Below, piece after piece: positions 45,737 through 55,333 of a stretch of 64,000 nt of DNA; position 1 is the stretch's first letter, and every line of letters starts with the position of its first letter. The position numbers were made by a program, and so were the translations under genes. This stretch comes from Arthrobacter endolithicus (GTDB lineage: Bacteria > Actinomycetota > Actinomycetes > Actinomycetales > Micrococcaceae), in NCBI RefSeq assembly GCF_026627425.1, contig NZ_JAPNLH010000001.1:310001-374000 (forward strand), given 5' to 3'. A model generated the notes under the pieces. That model searched no databases. It saw nothing but the letters and a program-made list of their open reading frames with translations, and had not been told where the DNA came from.

Positions 45737-47830
45737 CTAATAGCTGTCGCTCCCGATGATTCCGCTTTCGGCCATTCGCCCCAGTAGTCGCAGGAGAACG
45801 GCTCCTTGACGGTCGGAGGGGACCTTCCCCTGCCGGAGGCCAAACATCTGCACGAGATCCTTCTCGGTGGGGGACATCGGGACTTGCGCGCGATGGACCG
45901 TTTCCCAGACCTGCGGTTTGATGGCAAGGACGCGCTTGACCACCTCGAAGCCAGTGTCCATTGCGCGTTGCTTGCGGTCGTCGGTGGCTTGCCCCCGTGC
46001 CTCGTCGCCGGTGACCAGGTCATTCCCGATGCCACCTTCGAGTCGAACGCTGACCTTCTTGAATTCCTCCCAGCAGGCCTGCTGCTTCGCCCATTGGGTC
46101 ACGTTTGCTTGGGGGCGACTCGGGTCGGTTAGGTGCTGCTGCGCCGCGTGAGCGATCTCGATGAGCGCGGTAAGTGTCGAGTCACTTATCGCTTGGCGTT
46201 GCCAGACTCGACCGAAGTCGAAGTTGGCTCCGCGGAACCGGACTCCAATCTCGTGGGCAAAGCGAGAGATCGCATACGCAACTATGTTCGCGAGATAGCC
46301 CGGAGCCGCCTTGTACCAATCCTGCTTGAGCACCTGGGAGCGCAGCGTCTCGTACAGAATCGCCTTGCCGGTGCCTGTGCGGAAGTAGCCGTCTCCGTAA
46401 GCATCCGCACCCTTGCCATAGTCCTTGGTCCACTGCGTATCCACCTTCGTCGCATAGTCCGCGAAGACGGACTGGGCACCCTTGCTGACAAGGTCAGGGT
46501 GCTGATTCCAGCAGTAATCGTACTTGGCCCAGTCGGTCTTTGTGATGCGTTGTGTCTTCGGGTACTCCACCTCGAATTTCGCCTGTTCACCGGCGGATCC
46601 ACGCGCAGTACGGTCGTTCTCCCATTGACCCCTCGCCCGCTCGTAGAACCATCCGGTCTGGTACTGCTGACCCTCTTTCGCCGGTGCTTTGAGACGCCGA
46701 CTGATTTGTTCCATGCGGATGTGGAACTCGTGGGTGGAGAATAGGTCCGCTGCGCTTACCCTGTTCTGGCTGTTCGCGTATTTGGCGACCGCCTGCACCA
46801 CGGTTGCCGAGTCGGATTCGCTAACCGTTACGAGTTTCATCTGGATGGAAACCTCGTCGATGATGTCTTCGCTCTTGTTGTTGCGAAGGAAGTGTGCAAT
46901 GGAGGCGGTCGTTTGGCCGCCGTTCACGATCTGCCAGCGGTCGAGGCTACGGATCGTCGGTCCGTCCGGCGAGCGACCGAGTTCGACCTCACTCGCTGTG
47001 GTCGTCAGCCCGTTGTTGTACGCCAGGAATCGTGCTGGCTCCTGAGCCAGGGTGCTCTGGATGCCGCGGTTCACCTGGCCCCTTGCGCTCAAGAAGGTCC
47101 GGACATTCGATTCCAGGAGCAGGCTGCCGTATTCGTCGAATACGTCCGCGAGGACCCGAGCTGGGATGACGGCAAGGTAGGTCCGGGTGGTCTCATCGTT
47201 GCTGGGGGCGACCAGGCACGGGAGACCATCGGACAGCCACTTCGTGAAGTCGACGCGGATGTCTTCGCTGCCGCGCTCGGGAAGCGTAGCGTCTATGATT
47301 CGCCGCTGGTCCCAGATCTCATAGCTGGTCTTAAGGCCAGCAACAGTGCCGCTTTCAATCGTGCGAATGCGGCCGCTCATTAGGCCATCGGTGATGAGGA
47401 TGACCCGGATCCTGGCGATCTTGTTGCCAGCGACCTGCTTCGAGAAGTAATCTGCGTACTCCCATTCGCGCGACGACATCTCCAGGTTCGTCGTCAGCCA
47501 GCCGTCGACAGCCGCCTCGATGAATCCAGTCGCGCGTCCGATGGCGTCCTTCGCATCGGTCATCGTGAGGGTCGCGTCCCTGCCGAAGTACCGTCCGGCA
47601 AGAATAACGAGGGACTGCTCGATTGGACTCTCTGCGTACCCAAGCAGTTCGAGACGCTTCCTTCGCGGTCCGTTGCAACGAAGTGGCTCGACATTGAGAT
47701 CCGCGGCGGCTTCCGCATCTTCGAGCCTTCGGGCGAACACCGCGGCGAATGCCGCAATCTCGAAGGCGCCGTCGCCGGCGACGGCCTCGACCTTGATCTC
47801 GTTGCGAAGGTCATCGACTTCGATACTCAC
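45737..47830 (-). CDS. AIPR-family phage-resistance protein
   Basis: A 697-residue protein; start GTG 47830, overlapping the previous stop (GTGA). The central part has the AIPR signature: YNNGLTTTASEVELGRSPDG, WQIVNGGQTTASIAHFL, and VVQAVAKYANSQNRVSAADL. AIPR proteins (PF10592) were first linked to abortive infection and are common in restriction and defence loci. This is the last gene of a five-gene operon. The catalytic function is not established; some relatives act as nuclease-linked effectors. The long frame 5' to GTG 47830 overlaps the PD-(D/E)XK gene and is not coding. Confidence 0.85.
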   Translation of the reverse strand: MSIEVDDLRNEIKVEAVAGDGAFEIAAFAAVFARRLEDAEAAADLNVEPLRCNGPRRKRLELLGYAESPIEQSLVILAGRYFGRDATLTMTDAKDAIGRATGFIEAAVDGWLTTNLEMSSREWEYADYFSKQVAGNKIARIRVILITDGLMSGRIRTIESGTVAGLKTSYEIWDQRRIIDATLPERGSEDIRVDFTKWLSDGLPCLVAPSNDETTRTYLAVIPARVLADVFDEYGSLLLESNVRTFLSARGQVNRGIQSTLAQEPARFLAYNNGLTTTASEVELGRSPDGPTIRSLDRWQIVNGGQTTASIAHFLRNNKSEDIIDEVSIQMKLVTVSESDSATVVQAVAKYANSQNRVSAADLFSTHEFHIRMEQISRRLKAPAKEGQQYQTGWFYERARGQWENDRTARGSAGEQAKFEVEYPKTQRITKTDWAKYDYCWNQHPDLVSKGAQSVFADYATKVDTQWTKDYGKGADAYGDGYFRTGTGKAILYETLRSQVLKQDWYKAAPGYLANIVAYAISRFAHEIGVRFRGANFDFGRVWQRQAISDSTLTALIEIAHAAQQHLTDPSRPQANVTQWAKQQACWEEFKKVSVRLEGGIGNDLVTGDEARGQATDDRKQRAMDTGFEVVKRVLAIKPQVWETVHRAQVPMSPTEKDLVQMFGLRQGKVPSDRQGAVLLRLLGRMAESGIIGSDSY

Positions 47831-48810
47831 GGCAATTCCATCTCGCTGAGGAGTTCGCTGAACGGTGCCGCGAAGGGGGTCAGCCTGAGTAGTTCGAGGG
47901 AGTAGTGGACGTCGATTATCCCGGCGGGAAGGGAAGGGATGTCGAGGTGCGGGAACCCCTGCTTCACTGCAAACCGTCGCCATTCGCCGGGCAGGAAACG
48001 GTACTTGTCGTACCACTCGTCGGAGAGGTCAAGAGTAAGAGCTTCCAATGCTGCATCCCACTTGTCCGCGGCACCCGGTCCGGCAGCCGCAACGACTTTG
48101 CCGGTTTCTTGCACGTACGCACGGAACGGAATCGCCACGGTGGGGTCATCCGGGGCGTCTTCGACTGGCAGCACGAGGAGATCGAGCGGTTGATTGGAGG
48201 GCACGAGTTGGCTCGGGGACGACACTCGGATTCTTCCGGGCGGCTGGTGAGTCGACTTCACCTCGATCCCGCGTCCATTAGCGAACGTAAAGTCATGCAC
48301 GCCGAGTCCCGCCTTCGCCCAGGGGCCCCGCCAGGACGTGACGGCATCCTCGACGCACATGCCACCAGCGATGATTGTGCGCAGGAACAGGAGTTCCGCG
48401 AAGGTGCCGCGCACAAGGGCTTCAGAAAGACGGCCGCGTCGCTGACCGACGAAGCGCCGATATTCCTCGATCGATCGGATTAGCACCTCAGCACCTTCAT
48501 CGACTGACATCGACGTGGACACTCGATCTAGAACGTACTCGACCAGCTTTAGGAACAGGGGAGGAAGTTCCCGGTCAATGGCCGTGATCTGGACATAGTC
48601 GTTGTTCCCGCTACGCGTCGTCTTCACCAGGAAGCCTTGGCCGTCGCTGACGATCTGCGACGGGGTGAGTGAGACACGGACGAGTAGGGCTGCTCGGCCA
48701 TTGTCATTGACGGCGGCGAACATGAAGGGCGCCTGGGCGATGACTATCATCCGCCCGCTCTCGGCCGCGAGCACCTGCTCGTACCGCGATCTAAGGAAAG
48801 TGGCATCCAT
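47827..48810 (-). CDS. PD-(D/E)XK motif nuclease (DUF4420-like)
   Basis: A 327-residue protein. The active-site block is GVHDFTFANGRGIEVKSTHQ (residues ~165-185): Asp then E-V-K form the D-x(n)-ExK core. The preceding GRLSEALVRGTFAELLFL helix is typical of the DUF4420/PD-(D/E)XK family. Its ATG overlaps the Z1 stop by one base (TGATG), and its stop overlaps the AIPR start by four. In the known MORC/Z1 restriction loci it is the candidate DNA-cutting subunit. Confidence 0.87.
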   Translation of the reverse strand: MDATFLRSRYEQVLAAESGRMIVIAQAPFMFAAVNDNGRAALLVRVSLTPSQIVSDGQGFLVKTTRSGNNDYVQITAIDRELPPLFLKLVEYVLDRVSTSMSVDEGAEVLIRSIEEYRRFVGQRRGRLSEALVRGTFAELLFLRTIIAGGMCVEDAVTSWRGPWAKAGLGVHDFTFANGRGIEVKSTHQPPGRIRVSSPSQLVPSNQPLDLLVLPVEDAPDDPTVAIPFRAYVQETGKVVAAAGPGAADKWDAALEALTLDLSDEWYDKYRFLPGEWRRFAVKQGFPHLDIPSLPAGIIDVHYSLELLRLTPFAAPFSELLSEMELP

Positions 48811-51629
48811 CAGAGGTCGTTCTCGTCGACTTCGTCGTCGCCCTGGTCTTCAACGAAGCCGTTGTATGCCCGCCAGAACACCTGGTTGACCTGGTAGGTT
48901 TTCGAGTCACGAGTCGCGTCCTCGATGTCCTCCTGAGTCATTTTGGGAAATGCAATTGCCACCGCGATCCGTGTCAGACCTGTTTCAACCGGTGTGAGAT
49001 CCGGGGAGTCAGGGGCCGCCGGTTCCTTAGCGGTAACAGCGTAGATCATCAGGATCGGGTGGTCGATCCAAGAGAGTGTGCGCGCCTGCGATGACAATGG
49101 CCTGCCGTCCCTTGTGAAGCGCGGCTCTGTCTTCATCGCGTCGCGCTCCGACGATAGGAGCGAGCCGATGACGTCCCCCCCGGAGGATACGCGGCGGCGG
49201 TCGAGGCGGATGTGCCCGTCAAGGCGGCTACGCCCCATCTTGTTTCGGACGCTCTTGGTGACTTCGAAGTCTTTGCCGAATTTGTGAGGTTTCCCTTCGC
49301 CGCCACTCACCAACACAACGCTCCAGCGATCGCTTCCTGGCGTAACCTTCAAAGCATCCGTGATCGGCAGAGTCCCGTCGCGGCCCCTGCTGAAGGGTTG
49401 GTTGGCTGGTCCGCCTGGTGCGCCCTGAAAGGTTCGGAAGAAGTCCAGCACTGCGTCGAGGGGAACGTTCTGCCATGAGTCGAACTCGCCGCTCGTCTTT
49501 CCCGGTTCTGGAGCGCCGAGCCGAGCGATCAGCGCCTCGACGGCTGCCTGATTTGTCTGATCAACATCGGCGTCGCCGGTGAGATCGTAGGATTCCGCGA
49601 GTTTGTTTTCCCAGACGGTCGGTCCGATCTCGATGACCTGGGTGTCGCGCCCCTTGTTTGCCGCGACAATATCGACGCTGTCGGGATGGACGCGAACCCG
49701 CAAACCGAAGTCCCGAGGTGTGAGCCTGCGGGCCTTCATGTCTAGGAGCGTTTCCCGCAGTTCGTCGCTGACTTCGGCCGAATGCGTGAAGTCCGCGCGG
49801 GTCGTTTCCGGCATCCAGATGCGCACGAGGTCATCGAAACGGGGGCGATAACCGAACCAGCGCCCCATCTGCATGAGTGTGTCCATCGTGCGGGGTTCCC
49901 GGACGAAGTAACTCACTTGGAGGCCGTCCAGGGTGAGGCCGCGAGAGAGGATGTCGCCGCCGACCACGATCTTCGGGACGAGGTCGTCGGTTTCCCTCTC
50001 GGCGACGGTCATCAGTTTCCGGCGCTTCGCGCGCTCCTTCGCAGTGTCGCCGTTGATGAGGTCGATCCGGAACTCTGGAGCGATCTCGACGAGTTTTTCC
50101 GCCACCTGATGCCATGCGATGTCGGTCACGTTGGCGAATCCCACATCCCACACGTCCTGAATCCTCTTGGCTGCGACGCTTCTGGTTGCGGTCGGCCGGG
50201 CGAACTCACCAAGGATTATGGCGGCTGTCCGCCGGAGAAACTCGTCTGCCAGTACCGAAACCTGGCGTTCCACGCTCTTGAACCGAGAAACGTTGATGAG
50301 CATCGACACAGTCTTGACCTTCTGGTCGCGGAGACGGCGCACCGCCGTTCCAAGAAGGAACTCAATCATCGCGGTCTCCATCGACTCCGGGAGCGCGGGG
50401 ACAGGATGGTGATTCTTGTGCTTGATCGGAATGATCGCGAGACAATCGTCGACTTCGGTGTTGATCGCCGCGTGGCCGCCCTCGGGGAAGTACGTTCCGA
50501 TTCCACGGTACGTGCTCGGCGGGAACATGACTCTGATGTAGTCACTCGGGAATAGGTCATTGAGCACGGTTCCAGGGCCGTCCGTTGCCTGCTCTCCACG
50601 CCTCGGCTTCTCGACGAACTCAAAAGCTGCCTGGTCGTCGATGAAGATGTTGGCAAATGGGGTGGCCGTAATTGCCAAGTACGAACTGCGCGTCGAGACA
50701 TCCAAGAGTGCACGGATCGCCTTGTTGACGCTCGTCGGGTCTGCTTTGTCGCGTGTGTTCGGGCTTCCCCAGTCTGATTCGTCGTCCACAACGATGAGGG
50801 GGATGTCCAGCCGGCCACCTGGCGCCTGGCTCTTGATGTATGTCCGGATGTTATTCAGGAGTGAGGGGGTCTTCTTGGTGATGAATACCGTCGGGAGCCC
50901 GCCCTCTACCCACGTGATACTTGAACCGCGCTTCGACTTTGAGAAGTCGTGTCGGACGGTCGTCATCAAGTGGGCGCGGAGCCCGTGAATCTCACCGACG
51001 CCCACGTTCCGGATGGCGGCATGGCTGATGCCGTCTTCCCATGTTTCCGAATCAATCCCAAGCAGGTCGGTGTCGAATCTCGTCTGTGTCTGCTGCCGCA
51101 AGTCTTCGGTGTGGCCCCCGATGACGACGATCACTTGGTAGCCGTAGTCGAGCGCCTTGTTGAGTACGCCGAGGTAGGTCGCTGTCTTTCCGGACTGGAC
51201 CTCACCCATGAGAAGGCCACGTCGAGGCCATGTTCCGTCGACCTGCATCGGATCGCCCAGCAGCTCGACCATGTCGTCGGTCTGCGAGTCGAGGGTGTTT
51301 ATGACGTTCCGCTCCCAGTCCCGACTGATGAGTAACTTCTTGTAAGCGTCCCAACGCCGCGTCTTGACCTCTTCCCGGCGCTGCGCTATCCAAGGCCGGA
51401 AGGTCATTGGGTCGACGATTGAGCCGCCCAAGGTCATCTCGACAGCGTTCTCCTCGGTCAACTCCTGGAGGACCTCTGCGATCTCGATTGCGGTGAGGTC
51501 CTCAAACAGCAACGAAGCAAGCCCTCCGGCCTTCGTCTCCAGTTCGTCGAATGTCAGCGGACGGACTGTGTTGAATAACTGATCCTTGAGGTACCTCTTG
51601 AAATCTGTCTGACGGTCATTCAGCGGCAT
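48810..51629 (-). CDS. Z1-domain SF2 ATPase/helicase-like protein
   Basis: A 939-residue protein; ATG 51629 has GGAAGG six bases upstream. Walker A is MGEVQSGKTATYLGVLNK (~141-150), Walker B is IPLIVVDDESDWGS (~280) and the second SF2 half holds VVGGDILSRGLTLDGLQVSY and TLMQMGRWFGYRPRF (~545-580), motif V/VI-like. The Z1 domain (PF10593) lies in this middle part. It is the NTP-driven motor of the system, probably translocating DNA to bring in the nuclease. It overlaps the GHKL gene by 14 bases. Confidence 0.92.
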   Translation of the reverse strand: MPLNDRQTDFKRYLKDQLFNTVRPLTFDELETKAGGLASLLFEDLTAIEIAEVLQELTEENAVEMTLGGSIVDPMTFRPWIAQRREEVKTRRWDAYKKLLISRDWERNVINTLDSQTDDMVELLGDPMQVDGTWPRRGLLMGEVQSGKTATYLGVLNKALDYGYQVIVVIGGHTEDLRQQTQTRFDTDLLGIDSETWEDGISHAAIRNVGVGEIHGLRAHLMTTVRHDFSKSKRGSSITWVEGGLPTVFITKKTPSLLNNIRTYIKSQAPGGRLDIPLIVVDDESDWGSPNTRDKADPTSVNKAIRALLDVSTRSSYLAITATPFANIFIDDQAAFEFVEKPRRGEQATDGPGTVLNDLFPSDYIRVMFPPSTYRGIGTYFPEGGHAAINTEVDDCLAIIPIKHKNHHPVPALPESMETAMIEFLLGTAVRRLRDQKVKTVSMLINVSRFKSVERQVSVLADEFLRRTAAIILGEFARPTATRSVAAKRIQDVWDVGFANVTDIAWHQVAEKLVEIAPEFRIDLINGDTAKERAKRRKLMTVAERETDDLVPKIVVGGDILSRGLTLDGLQVSYFVREPRTMDTLMQMGRWFGYRPRFDDLVRIWMPETTRADFTHSAEVSDELRETLLDMKARRLTPRDFGLRVRVHPDSVDIVAANKGRDTQVIEIGPTVWENKLAESYDLTGDADVDQTNQAAVEALIARLGAPEPGKTSGEFDSWQNVPLDAVLDFFRTFQGAPGGPANQPFSRGRDGTLPITDALKVTPGSDRWSVVLVSGGEGKPHKFGKDFEVTKSVRNKMGRSRLDGHIRLDRRRVSSGGDVIGSLLSSERDAMKTEPRFTRDGRPLSSQARTLSWIDHPILMIYAVTAKEPAAPDSPDLTPVETGLTRIAVAIAFPKMTQEDIEDATRDSKTYQVNQVFWRAYNGFVEDQGDDEVDENDL

Positions 51630-53073
51630 CGGCGTCCTTCCAGACATGATCGACAAGCGTGTTTAAACCTTCAAGGCTGTTGAACGGCTCTACACCGGCC
51701 AGTTGCGTTACGGCGACTTCAGGGTCTGTGCTGAAAAGCCCTGACCGTCGAATGTTCCGGAGGCTCGCGATGAGTGCCTCATGCTCAGGTTTCGAGGTGA
51801 TCGAAGGGACGTTCGCGGCGACCTCGACGTAGGCGTCCATGAGAGGGAAGGTACTCGCGATGGTCTGCAACAGGCCGACCACCCGTTCGGCGTCATCGGT
51901 GTCGAGGCGGGACAGGACTGACTCGACGAGCGGACTTTCGAGGTTCACCTCGTAGCCGAAGCCGTCGCGGGTCTTCAGCTTCGTCCAGACGTGCGCGACT
52001 TCCGTGTTCTCTCGCCTCCCTCGAAAAGCGTGGACCCTGCGCCCCCGGTTGAGGATCGGGTCGATGAGTTGTCGGAGTCGCAACTTGAAAGACTGCGGTG
52101 GTTCCGCCCGAGACTTCTTGATGTCGAGTTGCCAGAGCGCGTCCAGTGTACTCGGCACGTCGACTTGGACGCGGGTCTGCTTCGACAATTCGTTCATGCG
52201 TGCCAGGCCATACCAGTGACCGTGGGAGATAAGCCTGCGGTTCCTGTACACGTAGAACCCCTGGGCCTCCCGCATGCCCTCACCCAGGTCTGGCCGTTGC
52301 CGTTCCACCGGCGAAAGACCGGAGGGGTGTGGCAGCGTGAACCCTTCTACGCGTACCTCGTCGCCGCCGATGCGGAGAGTCTCGGGTGCAGTGCGCTGGG
52401 TCTTCGGGTTGTCGGCCAGGAACGGGTCCGTCGGCCGCAGGGGGACCCCGTTGACCGTGATGCTGATCCGGTCGCGCCGGTCAGCGAGAAACCGGTGAAA
52501 GACGAGCGCGAGACTGGAACGGACTCCGCCGAGCCGTTCGGCGAGAAAGGGGCCCGGCGAGGTTGTGTCGCCGAGCAGAAGGTCCAGTTCGTTCCAAAGT
52601 ACGAGCGTCCCACTGAGCTGGGCATCAAACTCGGCCCACAAGGGCAGGTCGCTGAGATCGGTTTCATCAAGGACGATGAGGAGCCACTGACCCGATTCGC
52701 GCACGAAGTCGATGTCCCAACGTAACGCGGTGACCATGTCAGCACGCTTAGTGATTAAGGTCAGGCAACGCGCCTGTGACAGCGACGCCGTCTTGAGACC
52801 AAGTCCAAAACGACCAAGGTCCGAATCCTTCCGATCTCCGACGGTGCCTGCCAGCCGCAACGCCTCGCGAGCCTCCCCCGCGGTCATGCCGCATCCATCA
52901 TCCAAGATCGCGAGGTACTGGCCGTCGACAACATCCGCGTCGATGACGATGTGATGCGCTTCCGCCGTGATGCTGTTGTCGATGAGGTCGGCGATAGAGG
53001 CTTCGAGTGAGTAGCCAACAGAGCGCATTGATTCGAGCAAGTTAACGCCCGGCGCTAGAGTCTCCGGTTCCAT
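51616..53073 (-). CDS. MORC-like GHKL ATPase (HATPase_c_3)
   Basis: A 485-residue ATPase with start ATG 53073 after AAGGGGGG. GHKL motifs: N-box ASIADLIDNSITAEAHH (~27-43), G1 LAILDDGCGM (~60-69) and G2 GRFGLGLKTASLSQARC (~92-108). The S5-like middle domain follows (LVLWNELDLLLGD) with KxxK-type residues near RNRRLISHG. It is the MutL/MORC-type ATPase that forms clamps on DNA in eukaryotic silencing and in these bacterial systems. It lies 52 bp after the methyltransferase and overlaps Z1. Confidence 0.92.
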   Translation of the reverse strand: MEPETLAPGVNLLESMRSVGYSLEASIADLIDNSITAEAHHIVIDADVVDGQYLAILDDGCGMTAGEAREALRLAGTVGDRKDSDLGRFGLGLKTASLSQARCLTLITKRADMVTALRWDIDFVRESGQWLLIVLDETDLSDLPLWAEFDAQLSGTLVLWNELDLLLGDTTSPGPFLAERLGGVRSSLALVFHRFLADRRDRISITVNGVPLRPTDPFLADNPKTQRTAPETLRIGGDEVRVEGFTLPHPSGLSPVERQRPDLGEGMREAQGFYVYRNRRLISHGHWYGLARMNELSKQTRVQVDVPSTLDALWQLDIKKSRAEPPQSFKLRLRQLIDPILNRGRRVHAFRGRRENTEVAHVWTKLKTRDGFGYEVNLESPLVESVLSRLDTDDAERVVGLLQTIASTFPLMDAYVEVAANVPSITSKPEHEALIASLRNIRRSGLFSTDPEVAVTQLAGVEPFNSLEGLNTLVDHVWKDADAAE

Positions 53074-53125
53074 TTCCCCCCTTGGTATAAGGCCACTCGT
53101 AGTAGTCAGGCTGCCGATGCTTCGA

Positions 53126-54295
53126 CTACCTCGTCTTGGTCTGTTCTGATTCAAGAACCTTGGGGACCTCGATGTTCGGCTCTATCGACGGGTATGGGAT
53201 TCCGGCGAATGACTTGAACAGCGCGGTGAAGATAGCCTCTGCAGCCTTCACCGGAACTGCCATGCCGACCTGTTTCCTGACGCTTTCTTTGAGTCCCTCG
53301 AAGACGAAGTCGTCTGGGAAGGACTGGAGGCGAGCCCTCTCACGATTCGTCAATGCGCGGTCCAGCACCCAATGATAGACGTAGGAGCCGCCACCGCCGG
53401 CCCCTGTCACTGTGTACGCAGGCTTGTCCGGATCCAGTCGTTTGTAGGTCGTACTGATCGTCGTGCGCGTCTTGATATGAAGCCGCTCAGGCATCTCATG
53501 AAGAGCGCGAGGAGAGAAGGCATGCTCACCGGGCCGCAGGTAACTGAGCCGCTCGACGACCTGTGCAGACAGACGGGCAACCTGGTGATTGGGAGTGCCC
53601 AGAGCGATCGGTGGAACCGTGAGGGCCGATTTCGCACTTACGTCGATGTCGTTGTAAATGTCCGGCGACGGGACACGAAACTCGGTCTCAAGGTCCTCAC
53701 GGATTCCAACGATGACTATCCGTTGCCGTCGTTGTGGAACACCGTACTCGTCAAACGAATAAAGGTGCGGGACAAGCCGGTAGCGAGGGCCATTGTCGGG
53801 GGCCTGAAGGTGCTCCAGAATCTGCTTGAACGCCTTGCCTTCGTTCGCGCCGCGAAGACCTGACACGTTCTCGGCGACGAACCATTTGGGCTTCTTCGAG
53901 GCCAGGACCTTTACCCCATAGGTGTACAGCGGGCCGTAGTCGCCGCGTAGCCCCTTCCATTCCCCGACGAGGCTGTAGTCGTTACATGGGAAGCCGAAAG
54001 CAAATCCGTCGATCTCTCCGAGGGCCTCGATGTCGAGAGTGTGAACGTTTTGATGGACGACGCCCCCACCCGTCGCTGGAAGGTCACCCGCGGCTTCAAC
54101 TAGCTTCGCGTCCTCGCCATACTCAGGCACCAAGATGTTCCGTTTGTAAGTTTTGCAGGTGTCGAGGTCATAGTCGTTCGCCCAGGCGTGCCGGAGGGCG
54201 ACGCCTTCGACGGCCTGCGTAGCAAGCCGCGCACCGAGTGCCATGCCGCCGGGGCCACTGAACAACTCGCCCATGCGGTAGGTCTGGCTGATCAT
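53126..54295 (-). CDS. C5 DNA cytosine methyltransferase
   Basis: A 389-residue enzyme. ATG 54295 (MISQTYRMGELFSGPGG) has AAGGAAC seven bases upstream; a longer frame runs into the promoter region. Motif I is GELFSGPGGMALG (residues 8-20), motif IV GFPCNDYSLVGEW carries the catalytic Cys but reads P-C-N instead of the usual P-C-Q, motif VI is FVAENVSGL, motif VIII QRRQRIVIVG, and the C-terminal motifs are RLQSFPDDF and GMAVPVKAAEA. It should methylate cytosine at C5 and mark self-DNA. It is the first gene of the operon. Confidence 0.95.
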   Translation of the reverse strand: MISQTYRMGELFSGPGGMALGARLATQAVEGVALRHAWANDYDLDTCKTYKRNILVPEYGEDAKLVEAAGDLPATGGGVVHQNVHTLDIEALGEIDGFAFGFPCNDYSLVGEWKGLRGDYGPLYTYGVKVLASKKPKWFVAENVSGLRGANEGKAFKQILEHLQAPDNGPRYRLVPHLYSFDEYGVPQRRQRIVIVGIREDLETEFRVPSPDIYNDIDVSAKSALTVPPIALGTPNHQVARLSAQVVERLSYLRPGEHAFSPRALHEMPERLHIKTRTTISTTYKRLDPDKPAYTVTGAGGGGSYVYHWVLDRALTNRERARLQSFPDDFVFEGLKESVRKQVGMAVPVKAAEAIFTALFKSFAGIPYPSIEPNIEVPKVLESEQTKTR

Positions 54296-54519
54296 CTGCG
54301 TTGTTCCTTGGGGTCGGATTTGGGGGGGGCGACCATCAATCGTTGTTAGCCCGGTTGACAACGCCACCGACTCCACTACGTAATTCAGTGCGGTTCTGCA
54401 ACCCTGATCGCTTCCCCGCCAGTGTATTGGTCCTAACAGACATTCAAACATGGCGCGCAACGCACGGTCGTGAACGACACAGGTGATCTCTGCTCAGCTG
54501 CTGGCTAGAAGCCCCAGGT

Positions 54520-55163
54520 CTAGTTGTCGTTGATGGCCTCCAGTAGCCACTGTTCAGACGGGGGATCGCGGCGCAGCTCAAAGGTCCGTAGCGCGGAGGC
54601 AGAGCTGAGACGGACCTGGACCCGCCAATGTTCGATGTCCATGACGTTTCCCACGCCGACCCGAACGGTCCTGTCCTGCCAAGAGCGATTGTTGAGCTCA
54701 CGAGCGTCGTCGTCCATCCAGTCACCGTCACGCTTCGGGTGTTTGTATCGACCTTGCATAGCCGTATCAATTGCATCCCTTATGGCGCGTTGGTCGACCA
54801 GTCGCCCTCGATGGTGTCCACGACGACTGCGCTGGTGAAGGGCTTCTTCGAGGATGCCGACAGGAACGAGTCAATGTCGTGCTTCTGGATCCTGTAGCCG
54901 GGCGCGTAGAACTTCACTTGGATGGCAGTCAGTCCACCGTCGGTACAGGCCGCGACCAAGTCGATGCCGTTGTCCTTGTTGGTGAAGTTCTCCGGACGGT
55001 GCGGCCAGTCCTTCAACAACCACACATCCGTGTACTGCGGGGCGTGAACGCCGTCGTTCTCCAGATACTGCTCGACAAGCTGCTCCAGATAGCTGCCCTT
55101 CATCCGTTCCGAGTCCGAGAGGTCGTGGTAGGTGCCAAGAAGCTCATCAAACGTAGTGGTCAC
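54520..55163 (-). pseudogene. Truncated nuclease-helicase (type ISP/Mrr-like N-terminus) plus trailing fragment
   Basis: GTG 55163, with GGGGAAAT upstream, starts TTTFDELLGTYHDLSDSER and continues to the restriction-nuclease core NGIDLVAACTDGGLTAIQVKF and IQKHDIDSFLSASSKKPF, close to the N-terminal domain of type ISP restriction enzymes and related DEAD/DEAH helicases (D plus Q-x-K as PD-(D/E)XK residues). The frame stops at 54780 after 127 residues; the helicase and methylase parts of the enzyme are gone. A second frame (54520-54759, +/- a few codons) reads MQGRYKHPKRDGDWMDDDAR and ends 240 bp later; it may be the 3' end of the same or another gene. Confidence 0.65.
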
Positions 55164-55193
55164 AATTTCCCCAAGGTGGTACGGACATGAAAG

Positions 55194-55215
55194 AGGAAGC
55201 CTCGAAAGGCCTCCT
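55194..55215 (-). terminator. Probable hairpin terminator of the relaxase operon
   Basis: aggaagcct-cgaa-aggcctcct folds to a 9-bp stem with one mismatch, followed on the minus strand by ctttc. It lies ~120 bp past the stop of the membrane-protein gene and also stands between that operon and the broken nuclease gene. Confidence 0.5.
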
Positions 55216-55333
55216 TTGATTGTATGGGGCGCTAGCTTTGTCCGGCTGATGCAGGCGTTCCTATGCTCTGAGCACCTCGACTGTATGCGTGGGAGACATA
55301 TGGGCACCAGCCGGGATGAAATCGCGCTTGCAG

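Noticed and set aside
47831-48016. Longer N-terminus of the AIPR protein
   Set aside because: It overlaps the PD-(D/E)XK gene by ~190 bases and is Arg/Pro-rich shadow sequence.
54315-54330. Run of eight G as a phase-variable switch of the methyltransferase
   Set aside because: It lies upstream of the chosen ATG 54295, so slippage would not alter the protein; an effect on spacing is only speculative.
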